The notes beneath the pieces are model-generated. The model had not been told where the DNA came from and searched no databases. It was given only the letters and a program-made list of their open reading frames with translations. Source: Burkholderiaceae bacterium (GTDB taxonomy: Bacteria; Pseudomonadota; Gammaproteobacteria; Burkholderiales; Burkholderiaceae_E). Taken from it: DNA of 6,268 nt. The stretch spans positions 1 to 6,268 of the forward strand of contig JAHYJF010000210.1 in the NCBI GenBank assembly GCA_019428955.1. Reading direction: 5' to 3'. A program made the position numbers and the translations under genes. Shown piece by piece: positions 1 through 5,692 of this stretch (position 1 is its first letter; each line of letters begins with the position of its first letter).

Positions 1-268
1 CGAACGAGTCGGCCGACGAGAAGATCGACGAGCCTGGCAGGGTGGTGATGGTCTGCTTGCCGGCGTTGATGATGTCGGCGTCGATTTCGTCCTCGGTCGG
101 AAACGGTCCGATGCCGAGTAAGCCGTTTTCCGACTGGAGCCAGACCTCCATGTCGTCGGGCACGTGGTTGGCTACCAGGGTCGGCAAGCCGATGCCAAGA
201 TTGACGTAGAAGCCGTCCTTCAATTCCTTGGCGGCGCGGGCCGCCATCTGGTCTCTGTTCCAGGCCAT
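1..268 (-). CDS. scoB: 3-oxoacid CoA-transferase subunit B, N-terminal part (cut by left edge)
   Basis: Beta subunit of succinyl-CoA:3-ketoacid CoA-transferase, which with ScoA moves CoA from succinyl-CoA to acetoacetate (ketone-body and short-chain acid use, cytoplasmic). It is read on the minus strand from ATG at 268-266. Eighty-nine codons are visible, starting MAWNRDQMAARAAKELKDG, and the frame is open to the window edge. Family subunits are usually a little over 200 residues, so about 40% is present. The motif SENGLLGIGP (residues 46-55) carries Glu47, which matches the catalytic glutamate that forms the enzyme-CoA thioester in this family. The N-terminal NLGIGLPTLVAN segment (23-34) is also typical. 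A strong GAGGAG ribosome site lies 8 nt upstream and overlaps the scoA stop codon, suggesting translational coupling in a scoA-scoB operon. The exact acyl specificity (acetoacetate or another 3-oxoacid) is inferred from the family only. Confidence 0.93.
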   Translation of the reverse strand, partial: MAWNRDQMAARAAKELKDGFYVNLGIGLPTLVANHVPDDMEVWLQSENGLLGIGPFPTEDEIDADIINAGKQTITTLPGSSIFSSADSF

Positions 269-276
269 GTCTGTTT

Positions 277-283
277 CTCCTCA
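277..283 (-). promoter_or_regulatory. scoB ribosome binding site overlapping the scoA stop
   Basis: On the minus strand the bases read TGAGGAG. The TGA is the stop codon of scoA and GAGGAG is a near-consensus Shine-Dalgarno, 8 nt before the scoB ATG. The overlap supports coupled translation of the two subunits and fixes the scoB start. Confidence 0.75.
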
Positions 284-982
284 GCGCGCCTGAGAAAGCG
301 TGCGTTGCTCGATGCGCTTCTCGGGATTCGGGTTATGGACGACGCGGTGCACGAAGATGCCGGCGAGGTGCACGTCGTCGGGATCGATCGCTCCGGTCTC
401 GAGTACTTCCTCGACCTCGACCACAGTGACCTTGCCCGCCATGGCGACGTTGGGATTGAAGTTGCGCGCCGTGCGCCGAAAGATCAGGTTGCCCGAGCGG
501 TCAGCCTTCCAGGCCTTGACCAGCGAAACCTCGGCGCTGAGCGCGCGCTCCATCACGTACTGGATGCCGTCGAACTCGCGCAGTTCCTTGCCCTCGGCCA
601 CGATCGTGCCGACCCCGGTGCGGGTGAAGAAAGCCGGGATTCCCGAGCCACCGGCGCGCAGCTTCTCGGCGAGCGTCCCTTGGGGGGTGAATTCGAGCTC
701 GAGTTCGCCGGCCAGGTACTGGCGCTCGAACTCCTTGTTCTCGCCCACGTACGACGAGATCATTCGCTTGATCTGGCGGGTCTCGAGCAGCTGGCCGAGG
801 CCGAAGCCGTCGACGCCGGCATTATTGGAAATAACTGTCAGATTCTTGACCGCTGTGTCGCGCAGGGCGGCGATCAGGGCCTCGGGAATGCCGCAGAGGC
901 CAAACCCGCCGACGGCGATGGTCTGGCCGTCTCGCACGATGTCGGCCAGGGCTTCTTTGGCGCTGGGATAAACCTTGTCCAT
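281..982 (-). CDS. scoA: 3-oxoacid CoA-transferase subunit A
   Basis: Alpha subunit of the succinyl-CoA:3-ketoacid CoA-transferase heteromer; together with ScoB it activates acetoacetate with CoA taken from succinyl-CoA. The 233-residue product has the normal length for the subunit. The CoA-transferase family I signature is at residues 18-33 (DGQTIAVGGFGLCGIP), followed by VISNNAGVDGFGL at 50-62, SSYVGEN at 76-82, and the glycine-rich stretch GSGIPAFFTRTGVGT at 112-126. The ATG at 982-980 is preceded by TGAGGA with a 6-nt spacer. The gene is first in an apparent two-gene operon with scoB, 12 bp away. It diverges from pyrG across an 81-bp region with a possible -10 hexamer (1017-1022). The Xanthomonas homologues have been called lpsI/lpsJ, but the sequence indicates a CoA-transferase rather than an LPS enzyme. 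No missing motif or frameshift is seen. Confidence 0.94.
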   Translation of the reverse strand: MDKVYPSAKEALADIVRDGQTIAVGGFGLCGIPEALIAALRDTAVKNLTVISNNAGVDGFGLGQLLETRQIKRMISSYVGENKEFERQYLAGELELEFTPQGTLAEKLRAGGSGIPAFFTRTGVGTIVAEGKELREFDGIQYVMERALSAEVSLVKAWKADRSGNLIFRRTARNFNPNVAMAGKVTVVEVEEVLETGAIDPDDVHLAGIFVHRVVHNPNPEKRIEQRTLSQAR

Positions 983-1016
983 GGATGATCCTCAGAGTGT
1001 CGGAATCGGTAGCTGC

Positions 1017-1022
1017 ATTATA
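1017..1022 (-). promoter_or_regulatory. Candidate -10 element for scoAB
   Basis: The minus strand carries a perfect TATAAT here, which would place the scoA transcription start near 1010 and give a leader of roughly 28 nt. No good -35 hexamer is found 16-18 bp upstream (the bases around 1039-1046 are poor matches), so an activator or alternative sigma contact may be needed. This is a sequence-motif prediction only. Confidence 0.4.
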
Positions 1023-1031
1023 GGGCCGAGT

Positions 1032-1037
1032 TATAAT
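1032..1037 (+). promoter_or_regulatory. Candidate -10 element for the pyrG operon
   Basis: A perfect TATAAT lies 26 bp before the pyrG ATG, in an otherwise GC-rich sequence. The start of transcription would fall near 1044, leaving a leader of only about 20 nt that just contains the AGGA ribosome site. The -35 position (about 1009-1014) is a poor match to TTGACA. It is the mirror image of the minus-strand TATAAT at 1017-1022, so the two promoters overlap and probably cannot be occupied at the same time. Confidence 0.45.
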
Positions 1038-1063
1038 CTCGCTTTCCCGGCGGCAGGATATTC

Positions 1064-2737
1064 ATGACCAAGTTCGTATTCGTCACCGGCGGCGTCGTGT
1101 CCTCACTGGGCAAAGGAATCGCCGCCGCCTCGATTGCCGCGTTGCTTGAGTCGCGCGGCCTGCGGGTCACCCTCCTCAAGCTTGACCCCTACATCAACGT
1201 CGATCCCGGAACGATGAGCCCGTTCCAGCACGGTGAAGTGTTCGTGACTGAAGACGGAGCCGAGACCGACCTCGACCTTGGGCACTACGAGCGCTATGTC
1301 TCGACCAAGATGCGCAAGGTCAACAACTTCACCACCGGCCAGATCTACGAGTCGGTGATCAAGAAGGAGCGGCGCGGCGAATACCTCGGGCGCACGGTCC
1401 AGGTGATTCCGCACATCACCAACGAGATCCAGAATTTCATCGATCGTGGCGCCGGGGTCGGCACGCCCGAAGCGGCCGACGTCGCGATCGTCGAGATCGG
1501 CGGCACGGTTGGCGACATCGAGTCGCTGCCGTTTCTCGAGGCGGTCAGGCAGATGGGGCTCAGGCGCGGGCGCGGCAGCGTCTGCTTCGTTCACCTGACG
1601 CTGGTCCCGTACATCGCCTCGGCGGGCGAGCTCAAGACCAAACCCACCCAGCACTCGGTGCAGAAACTCCGCGAGATCGGGATCCAGGCCGATCTGCTGC
1701 TGTGCCGCGCCGACCGGAGAATTCCGGAGGATGAACGAGCGAAAATCTCGCTGTTCTCGAACATCGAACTCGATTCGGTGATCTCGGTGCCCGACGCCAA
1801 CAGCATCTACAAGATTCCCCGCATGCTCCACGAGCAAGGCGTCGACGAGATTGTCTGCCAGACCTTGCACCTGACCCCGCCGCCCGCCGATCTCGCGGTC
1901 TGGGACAAACTGGTCCAGGCACTCGAGAAGCCCGAGCGCGAAGTGCGCATCGCGATGGTCGGCAAGTATGTCGACCTGACCGAATCGTACAAGTCGCTGA
2001 CCGAAGCGCTGATCCACGCCGGCATCTACACCCGCAGCAAGGTGCTGATCGACTATGTGGATTCCGAGAGAATCGAACAGGACGGGCCCGAATCTCTGGC
2101 TAATTACGATGGCATCCTGGTGCCTGGCGGTTTTGGCCACCGCGGAGTGGAAGGCAAGATCAGGGCGATCGGCTATGCCCGTGAACATGGCATCCCCTAC
2201 CTCGGTATCTGCCTTGGGATGCAACTGGCGGTGATCGAGTTCGCGCGCAACTGCTGCGGGCTGGCGGGCGCCAACAGCACCGAGTTCGACCCCGACACGT
2301 CTCACCCCGTGGTCGGCCTGATCACCGAGTGGCTGGACCGCGAGGGTCGGGTCGAGCGGCGCGACAGCAGCACCGCTCTGGGCGGCACCATGAGGCTCGG
2401 CGCCCAGCGCAGTGCGGTCGAGCAAGGCACCCTGGCGAGCTCGATCTACGGCGAGTCGGTCAATGAACGTCACCGCCATCGCTACGAGGTCAACAACGGC
2501 TACGTCGCGCAGCTCGAGAAGGCGGGGATGGTGGTGGCGGCGCGCACTCCCAATGAAAATCTCACCGAGATCGTCGAGCTGCCCCAGCGCGGGGCGCTGG
2601 CGCATCCCTGGTTCCTGGGGGTGCAGTTCCACCCCGAGTTCACCTCGACTCCGCGCGCCGGACATCCGCTGTTCAACTCGTATGTCCGGGCCGCCGCAGC
2701 CCATGGCGAACGCCGCGTCAGGCAGCAGGCGGCTTGA
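1064..2737 (+). CDS. pyrG: CTP synthase (glutamine-hydrolysing)
   Basis: Catalyses UTP + ATP + glutamine to CTP, the last step of de novo pyrimidine nucleotide synthesis, in the cytoplasm. The 557-residue product is close to the E. coli enzyme (545). The N-terminal amidoligase domain (about 1-270) begins with KFVFVTGGVVSSLGKGIAAA; its P-loop-like SSLGKG is at 13-18, with KLDPYINVDPGTMSP at 39-53 and DLDLGH at 69-74. Asp71 and Glu144 match the E. coli Mg ligands. The C-terminal class I glutamine amidotransferase domain (about 290-545) has the oxyanion-region motif PGGFGHRG (354-361), nucleophile Cys383 in GICLGMQ, and His523/Glu525 in QFHPEF. All catalytic residues are present. The ATG at 1064 has AGGA 5 nt upstream (1055-1058), a modest site. 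It is the first gene of the pyrG-kdsA-DUF1330-eno-ftsB run. Compared with E. coli there is a short insert (QRGALA, 508-513) before HPWF, which looks like ordinary loop variation. Confidence 0.98.
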   Translation: MTKFVFVTGGVVSSLGKGIAAASIAALLESRGLRVTLLKLDPYINVDPGTMSPFQHGEVFVTEDGAETDLDLGHYERYVSTKMRKVNNFTTGQIYESVIKKERRGEYLGRTVQVIPHITNEIQNFIDRGAGVGTPEAADVAIVEIGGTVGDIESLPFLEAVRQMGLRRGRGSVCFVHLTLVPYIASAGELKTKPTQHSVQKLREIGIQADLLLCRADRRIPEDERAKISLFSNIELDSVISVPDANSIYKIPRMLHEQGVDEIVCQTLHLTPPPADLAVWDKLVQALEKPEREVRIAMVGKYVDLTESYKSLTEALIHAGIYTRSKVLIDYVDSERIEQDGPESLANYDGILVPGGFGHRGVEGKIRAIGYAREHGIPYLGICLGMQLAVIEFARNCCGLAGANSTEFDPDTSHPVVGLITEWLDREGRVERRDSSTALGGTMRLGAQRSAVEQGTLASSIYGESVNERHRHRYEVNNGYVAQLEKAGMVVAARTPNENLTEIVELPQRGALAHPWFLGVQFHPEFTSTPRAGHPLFNSYVRAAAAHGERRVRQQAA

Positions 2738-2755
2738 CTGACGCAACCGTCGAGC

Positions 2756-2762
2756 AAGGAGG
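2756..2762 (+). promoter_or_regulatory. Strong Shine-Dalgarno that decides the kdsA start
   Basis: AAGGAGG, a full anti-16S match, sits 7 nt before the GTG at 2770. This favours GTG 2770 over the in-frame TTG at 2734 that overlaps the pyrG stop. Confidence 0.8.
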
Positions 2763-2769
2763 AAGGAGC

Positions 2770-3639
2770 GTGAAATTGTGCGGCTTCGAAGTCGGCCTTG
2801 ACCGACCCCTGTTCCTGATCGCCGGCCCCTGCGTGATCGAGTCGCGCGACCATGCGATCGAGGTCGCCGGACGGTTGCGCGAGATCTGCGCGGCGCTGGG
2901 CGTGCCTCTCATCTACAAGTCGTCGTTCGACAAGGCGAACCGCAGTTCCGGCACATCGTTTCGTGGGCCCGGAATGGAGGAGGGCTTGCGTATCCTCGCC
3001 GAGGTGCGCGATCAGGTTGGCGTGCCGGTGCTCACCGACGTCCATACCGAAGACCAGGTCAAGGCCGTGGCCGCGGTTGTCGACGTGCTGCAGACACCGG
3101 CTTTCCTGGCACGCCAGACCGATTTCATCCGCGCGGTGGCCGCCAGCGGCAAGCCGGTAAACATCAAGAAGGGGCAATTCATGGCCCCCCAGGACATGAT
3201 CCAGGTGGTCGCCAAGGCGCGCGCTGCGGCGATCGAAGCCGACTCCGCCAACCCCGACGCCGACGACACGATCATGGTGTGCGAACGAGGCGCATCGTTT
3301 GGCTATCACAACCTGGTTTCCGACATGCGCTCATTGGCGATCATGCGCCAGACCGGCTGCCCGGTGGTGTTTGACGCGACCCACTCGGTGCAGTTGCCCG
3401 GGGGACAGGGGACGGTCTCCGGTGGCCAGCGCGAGTTCGTTCCGGTGCTGGCCCGCGCTGCGGTAGCAGCAGGAGTCAGCGGCCTGTTCATGGAGACTCA
3501 TTCCGATCCGGCCAAGGCGCTCTCTGATGGCCCCAACGCCTGGCCGCTGGATCGCATGGCCGAGTTGCTGACCACCCTGCTGGAGCTCGACGCCGTGGTC
3601 AAGCGCGCGGGTTTCCCCGAAGACGACCTCGGAGAGTGA
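2770..3639 (+). CDS. kdsA: 3-deoxy-8-phosphooctulonate synthase (KDO-8-phosphate synthase)
   Basis: Condenses phosphoenolpyruvate with D-arabinose 5-phosphate to give Kdo-8-phosphate, the precursor of the inner-core sugar of LPS; cytoplasmic. I start it at GTG 2770 (289 residues, MKLCGFEVGLDRPLFLIAGP), because an AAGGAGG site lies 7 nt upstream and homologues begin with MKLC.FEVGL. The frame extends 12 codons further to a TTG at 2734. It is a DAHP/KDO8P-synthase TIM barrel with KSSFDKANRSS (50-60), RGPGMEEG (65-72), DVLQTPAFLARQTDF (105-119), NIKKGQF (131-137) and CERGASFGY (171-179). Cys21 in GPCVIES, His205, Glu242 and Asp253 line up with the four metal ligands of metal-dependent family members such as Aquifex; the E. 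coli type has Asn in place of the Cys. A stretch around 150-167, rich in Ala and Asp, is longer than in close relatives as I recall them. It lies 32 bp after pyrG and abuts the DUF1330 gene, consistent with co-transcription. Confidence 0.97.
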   Translation: MKLCGFEVGLDRPLFLIAGPCVIESRDHAIEVAGRLREICAALGVPLIYKSSFDKANRSSGTSFRGPGMEEGLRILAEVRDQVGVPVLTDVHTEDQVKAVAAVVDVLQTPAFLARQTDFIRAVAASGKPVNIKKGQFMAPQDMIQVVAKARAAAIEADSANPDADDTIMVCERGASFGYHNLVSDMRSLAIMRQTGCPVVFDATHSVQLPGGQGTVSGGQREFVPVLARAAVAAGVSGLFMETHSDPAKALSDGPNAWPLDRMAELLTTLLELDAVVKRAGFPEDDLGE

Positions 3640-3642
3640 ATG

Positions 3643-3933
3643 ATGCCCGCTTACGTGATAGCCGATGTGAAGGTCAGCGACGCCGCGCGCTACGAGGGCT
3701 ACAGGGCGTTGTCACCGGCCGCGGTTGCCGCCGCGGGCGGCGAGTTCGTGGTGCGCGGTGGCCAGAGCGCGGTGCTCGAGGGTGACTGGCAACCGGGACG
3801 ACTGGTGATCGTGCGTTTTCCCGATTTCGCGGCGGCGCGCTCGTTCTATGATTCGACCTTGTACAGCCAGGCGCGCGCGGCGCGCGCTGGCGCCACCGAG
3901 AAATTCAACATGGTTGTGGTCGAAGGCATCTGA
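3643..3933 (+). CDS. DUF1330 domain protein, function unknown
   Basis: A small protein of the DUF1330 family, which adopts a dimeric alpha/beta-barrel (ferredoxin-like) fold; no biochemical role is established. From ATG 3643 it has 96 residues and covers the whole domain: MPAYVIADVKVSD at the start, YEGYRALSP (residues 18-26), a central VVRGGQSAVLEGDW segment, LVIVRFPDF, then SFYDSTLYSQARAARAG and the closing strand NMVVVEGI. The typical WY before the second helix is FY here. No signal peptide or membrane segment is visible, so it is probably cytoplasmic. Two ATG codons are adjacent (3640 and 3643). GGAGAG at 3631-3636 is 3 nt from the first and 6 nt from the second, and family members usually begin MPAY, so I prefer 3643; starting at 3640 adds one Met. 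It follows the kdsA stop with almost no gap and precedes eno, which implies co-transcription with kdsA, but says nothing firm about function. Confidence 0.88.
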   Translation: MPAYVIADVKVSDAARYEGYRALSPAAVAAAGGEFVVRGGQSAVLEGDWQPGRLVIVRFPDFAAARSFYDSTLYSQARAARAGATEKFNMVVVEGI

Positions 3934-3953
3934 TGCCGCGGTCGCCACTTTTT
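3916..3953 (+). terminator. Terminator- or attenuator-like hairpin at the 3' end of the DUF1330 gene
   Basis: A perfect inverted repeat GGCATC-T-GATGCC (3925-3937) spans the stop codon. It is enclosed by an outer pairing GTGGT (3916-3920) with GCCAC (3944-3948, one G-T wobble), immediately followed by five T (3949-3953). The layout resembles an intrinsic terminator, but the stem is interrupted by a large unpaired internal loop, so it may be weak or only partial (attenuating) before eno. Because eno lacks an obvious promoter in the remaining 32 bp, read-through or an upstream internal promoter would be needed. Confidence 0.35.
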
Positions 3954-3985
3954 AATTCCCGCCCACCTCGAGAAGAACGACTGAC

Positions 3986-5269
3986 ATGACCACGATCGTA
4001 GACATCATCGGCCGCGAGATCATCGATTCGCGCGGCAATCCCACCGTCGAGTGCGACGTGTTGCTGGAATCCGGGGTGATGGGACGGGCATCCGTTCCCT
4101 CGGGCGCCTCGACCGGTTCGCGCGAGGCCGTCGAATTGCGTGACGGCGACCCCACCCGCTACGGCGGCAATGGCGTCTTGCGGGCGGTCGAGCACATCAA
4201 CACCGAGATCTCGGAATCGCTGATGGGGCTGGACGCCAGTGAACAGGCGTACATCGATCGCACTCTGGTCGATCTGGACGGCACCGACAACAAGTCGCGG
4301 CTCGGGGCCAACGCCACGCTGGCGGTCTCGATGGCGGTGGCCAAGGCGGCCGCCGAAGAGACCGGTCTGCCCTTGTATCGTTATTTTGGCGGCTCGGGGG
4401 CGATGTCGCTGCCGGTGCCGATGATGAACGTCATCAATGGCGGGGTGCACGCCAACAACAACCTCGACATCCAGGAATTCATGATCGTCCCGGTCGGTGC
4501 CCCGAGTTTTCGCGAGGCGATCCGCTACGGCGCGGAAGTGTTCCACGCGCTGCGCACACTGTTGCACGACAAGGGCCTGTCGACCGCGGTGGGCGACGAG
4601 GGTGGCTTCGCGCCGACGGTCGCAGGACACGAGGATGCCATCGAGCTGATCCTGCGTGCCATCGAGAGCGCGGGCTACGAACCGGGTCGGCAGATCGCGC
4701 TGGCGCTTGATTGCGCCAGCTCGGAGTTCTTCCGCGACGGCCGCTACCACCTCGCCGGTGAGGGGCTGGTGCTGACGGCCGACGATTTCTCCAACCTGCT
4801 TTCCACCTGGTGCGACAAGTACCCGATCATCTCGGTCGAGGACGGCATGGCCGAGAACGACTGGGACGGCTGGAGCACGCTCACCGACATCCTCGGCGAC
4901 CGGGTCCAGCTGGTCGGCGACGACCTGTTTGTTACCAACACCAAGATCTTCAGCGAGGGGATCACCCGCGGCATCGCCAATTCGATCCTGATCAAGGTCA
5001 ACCAGATCGGCACCTTGACCGAAACCTTCGCGGCGATCGAGCTGGCCAAACGCAACAACTACACCGCGGTGATTTCGCATCGCTCGGGCGAGACCGAAGA
5101 TACGACGATCGCCGACATCGCGGTGGGAACCAACGCCCTGCAGATCAAGACCGGATCGATGAGCCGCAGCGATCGCACCGCCAAGTACAACCAGCTGCTG
5201 CGCATCGAGGAGGACCTCGGCGACGTTGCTCACTACCCGGGAGTGTCGGCTTTTTACAACCTGCGCTGA
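3986..5269 (+). CDS. eno: Enolase (phosphopyruvate hydratase)
   Basis: Interconverts 2-phosphoglycerate and phosphoenolpyruvate in glycolysis/gluconeogenesis; cytoplasmic, and in some proteobacteria also an RNA degradosome partner. The 427-residue product has the usual length. The N-terminal capping domain (about 1-130) shows EIIDSRGNPTVE (11-22) and the mobile loop SGASTGSREA (39-48). The barrel carries His155 in NGGVHANNN, the acid/base pair Glu205 (GDEGG) and Lys337 (LIKVNQ), Mg ligands Asp242, Glu285 (SVEDGM) and Asp312 (GDDLF), the signature LIKVNQIGTLTET (335-347), and SHRSGET at 364-370. All key residues are intact. The ATG at 3986 is preceded only by a weak purine stretch (GAGAAG, about 10 nt away), surprising for a gene expected to be highly expressed. 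It sits 52 bp after the DUF1330 gene and 69 bp before ftsB. Its product, phosphoenolpyruvate, is a substrate of KdsA encoded upstream. Confidence 0.98.
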   Translation: MTTIVDIIGREIIDSRGNPTVECDVLLESGVMGRASVPSGASTGSREAVELRDGDPTRYGGNGVLRAVEHINTEISESLMGLDASEQAYIDRTLVDLDGTDNKSRLGANATLAVSMAVAKAAAEETGLPLYRYFGGSGAMSLPVPMMNVINGGVHANNNLDIQEFMIVPVGAPSFREAIRYGAEVFHALRTLLHDKGLSTAVGDEGGFAPTVAGHEDAIELILRAIESAGYEPGRQIALALDCASSEFFRDGRYHLAGEGLVLTADDFSNLLSTWCDKYPIISVEDGMAENDWDGWSTLTDILGDRVQLVGDDLFVTNTKIFSEGITRGIANSILIKVNQIGTLTETFAAIELAKRNNYTAVISHRSGETEDTTIADIAVGTNALQIKTGSMSRSDRTAKYNQLLRIEEDLGDVAHYPGVSAFYNLR

Positions 5270-5338
5270 GTCGGTTCGAAGGAGCCGGGCTTAAACTAGA
5301 CCGGTTTGAATGGCGTCCAGAAGGGCGGAGAGAGGCGG

Positions 5339-5677
5339 ATGCGAAAGTTGGCAATGGTCCTTGCCGCGATGCTGGTGCTGATCCAGTACCCGCTGTGGCT
5401 GGGCAAGGGCGGATGGTTCAGGGTCTGGGAAACCGACCGGCAGATCGTCGCGCAGCGCCTCTCCAACGATCGCCTCACCCAGCGCAATGCGGGGCTGGAG
5501 GCCGAAGTCCGCGACCTGCGCGAGGGTCGGGTCGCGATCGAGGAACGTGCGCGCTACGACCTGGGCATGGTTAGGGCCGACGAAATCTTCGTCCAGATCA
5601 TCGAGCCCGGCGCGACCTATCAGGCGCCCGAGAGCGCGATCCGCACCGTTGCGGCGCAGGTCACACCAAAGCCCTGA
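5339..5677 (+). CDS. ftsB: Cell division protein FtsB
   Basis: Bitopic inner-membrane protein of the divisome that forms the FtsQ-FtsL-FtsB complex and helps activate septal peptidoglycan synthesis. I choose ATG 5339 (112 residues), as GGAGAGAGG (5327-5335) sits just upstream; an in-frame TTG at 5306 would only add 11 charged residues before the membrane anchor. A short basic N-terminus (MRK) leads into a transmembrane helix at about 4-21, then the conserved juxtamembrane WLGKGGWF (20-27), a coiled coil at about 30-63 with many Gln, Asn, Glu and Arg, and the conserved EERARYDLGMVRADE block (68-82) that ends in a short beta strand FVQII. E. coli FtsB is about 103 residues; the extra length is a C-terminal tail rich in Ala, Thr and Pro. 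It is the last gene of the cluster. In many gammaproteobacteria ispD follows, but here a convergent gene does. Confidence 0.95.
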   Translation: MRKLAMVLAAMLVLIQYPLWLGKGGWFRVWETDRQIVAQRLSNDRLTQRNAGLEAEVRDLREGRVAIEERARYDLGMVRADEIFVQIIEPGATYQAPESAIRTVAAQVTPKP

Positions 5678-5692
5678 GCGCAGCGCAAGCGC

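Noticed and set aside
164..988. A 274-residue plus-strand open frame over scoA and the start of scoB
   Set aside because: The minus strand encodes complete CoA-transferase motifs with proper ribosome sites; the plus-strand product has none.
1103..2746. A 547-residue open frame antisense to nearly all of pyrG
   Set aside because: It mirrors a gene with every catalytic motif intact. The product is a low-complexity, Asp/Arg/Val/Ala/Leu-rich sequence typical of reverse-frame shadows in high-GC DNA, and shows no recognisable domain.
2500..3309. A 269-residue minus-strand open frame spanning the pyrG-kdsA junction
   Set aside because: It runs across two well-supported genes and their junction and has no domain signal.
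3905..5233. A 442-residue open frame antisense to eno
   Set aside because: Same cause: GC-rich codon bias removes stops on the opposite strand. No motif is recognisable and enolase on the plus strand is unambiguous.
5270..5338. A promoter for ftsB in the eno-ftsB gap (TTAAACT near 5291-5297)
   Set aside because: Only 4 of 6 matches to a -10 and no -35 at a suitable distance; co-transcription with eno is simpler.
4810..5574. A 254-residue plus-strand open frame running from eno into ftsB in another frame, which might suggest a fusion
   Set aside because: The product is an Arg/Gly/Asp/His-rich out-of-frame read of eno and ftsB, both of which are intact in their own frames.
5678..5692. GCGC/GCGC pairing between ftsB and the acyl-CoA synthetase as a bidirectional terminator
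   Set aside because: A 4-bp stem with a 7-nt loop and no T tract on either side is too weak to call.
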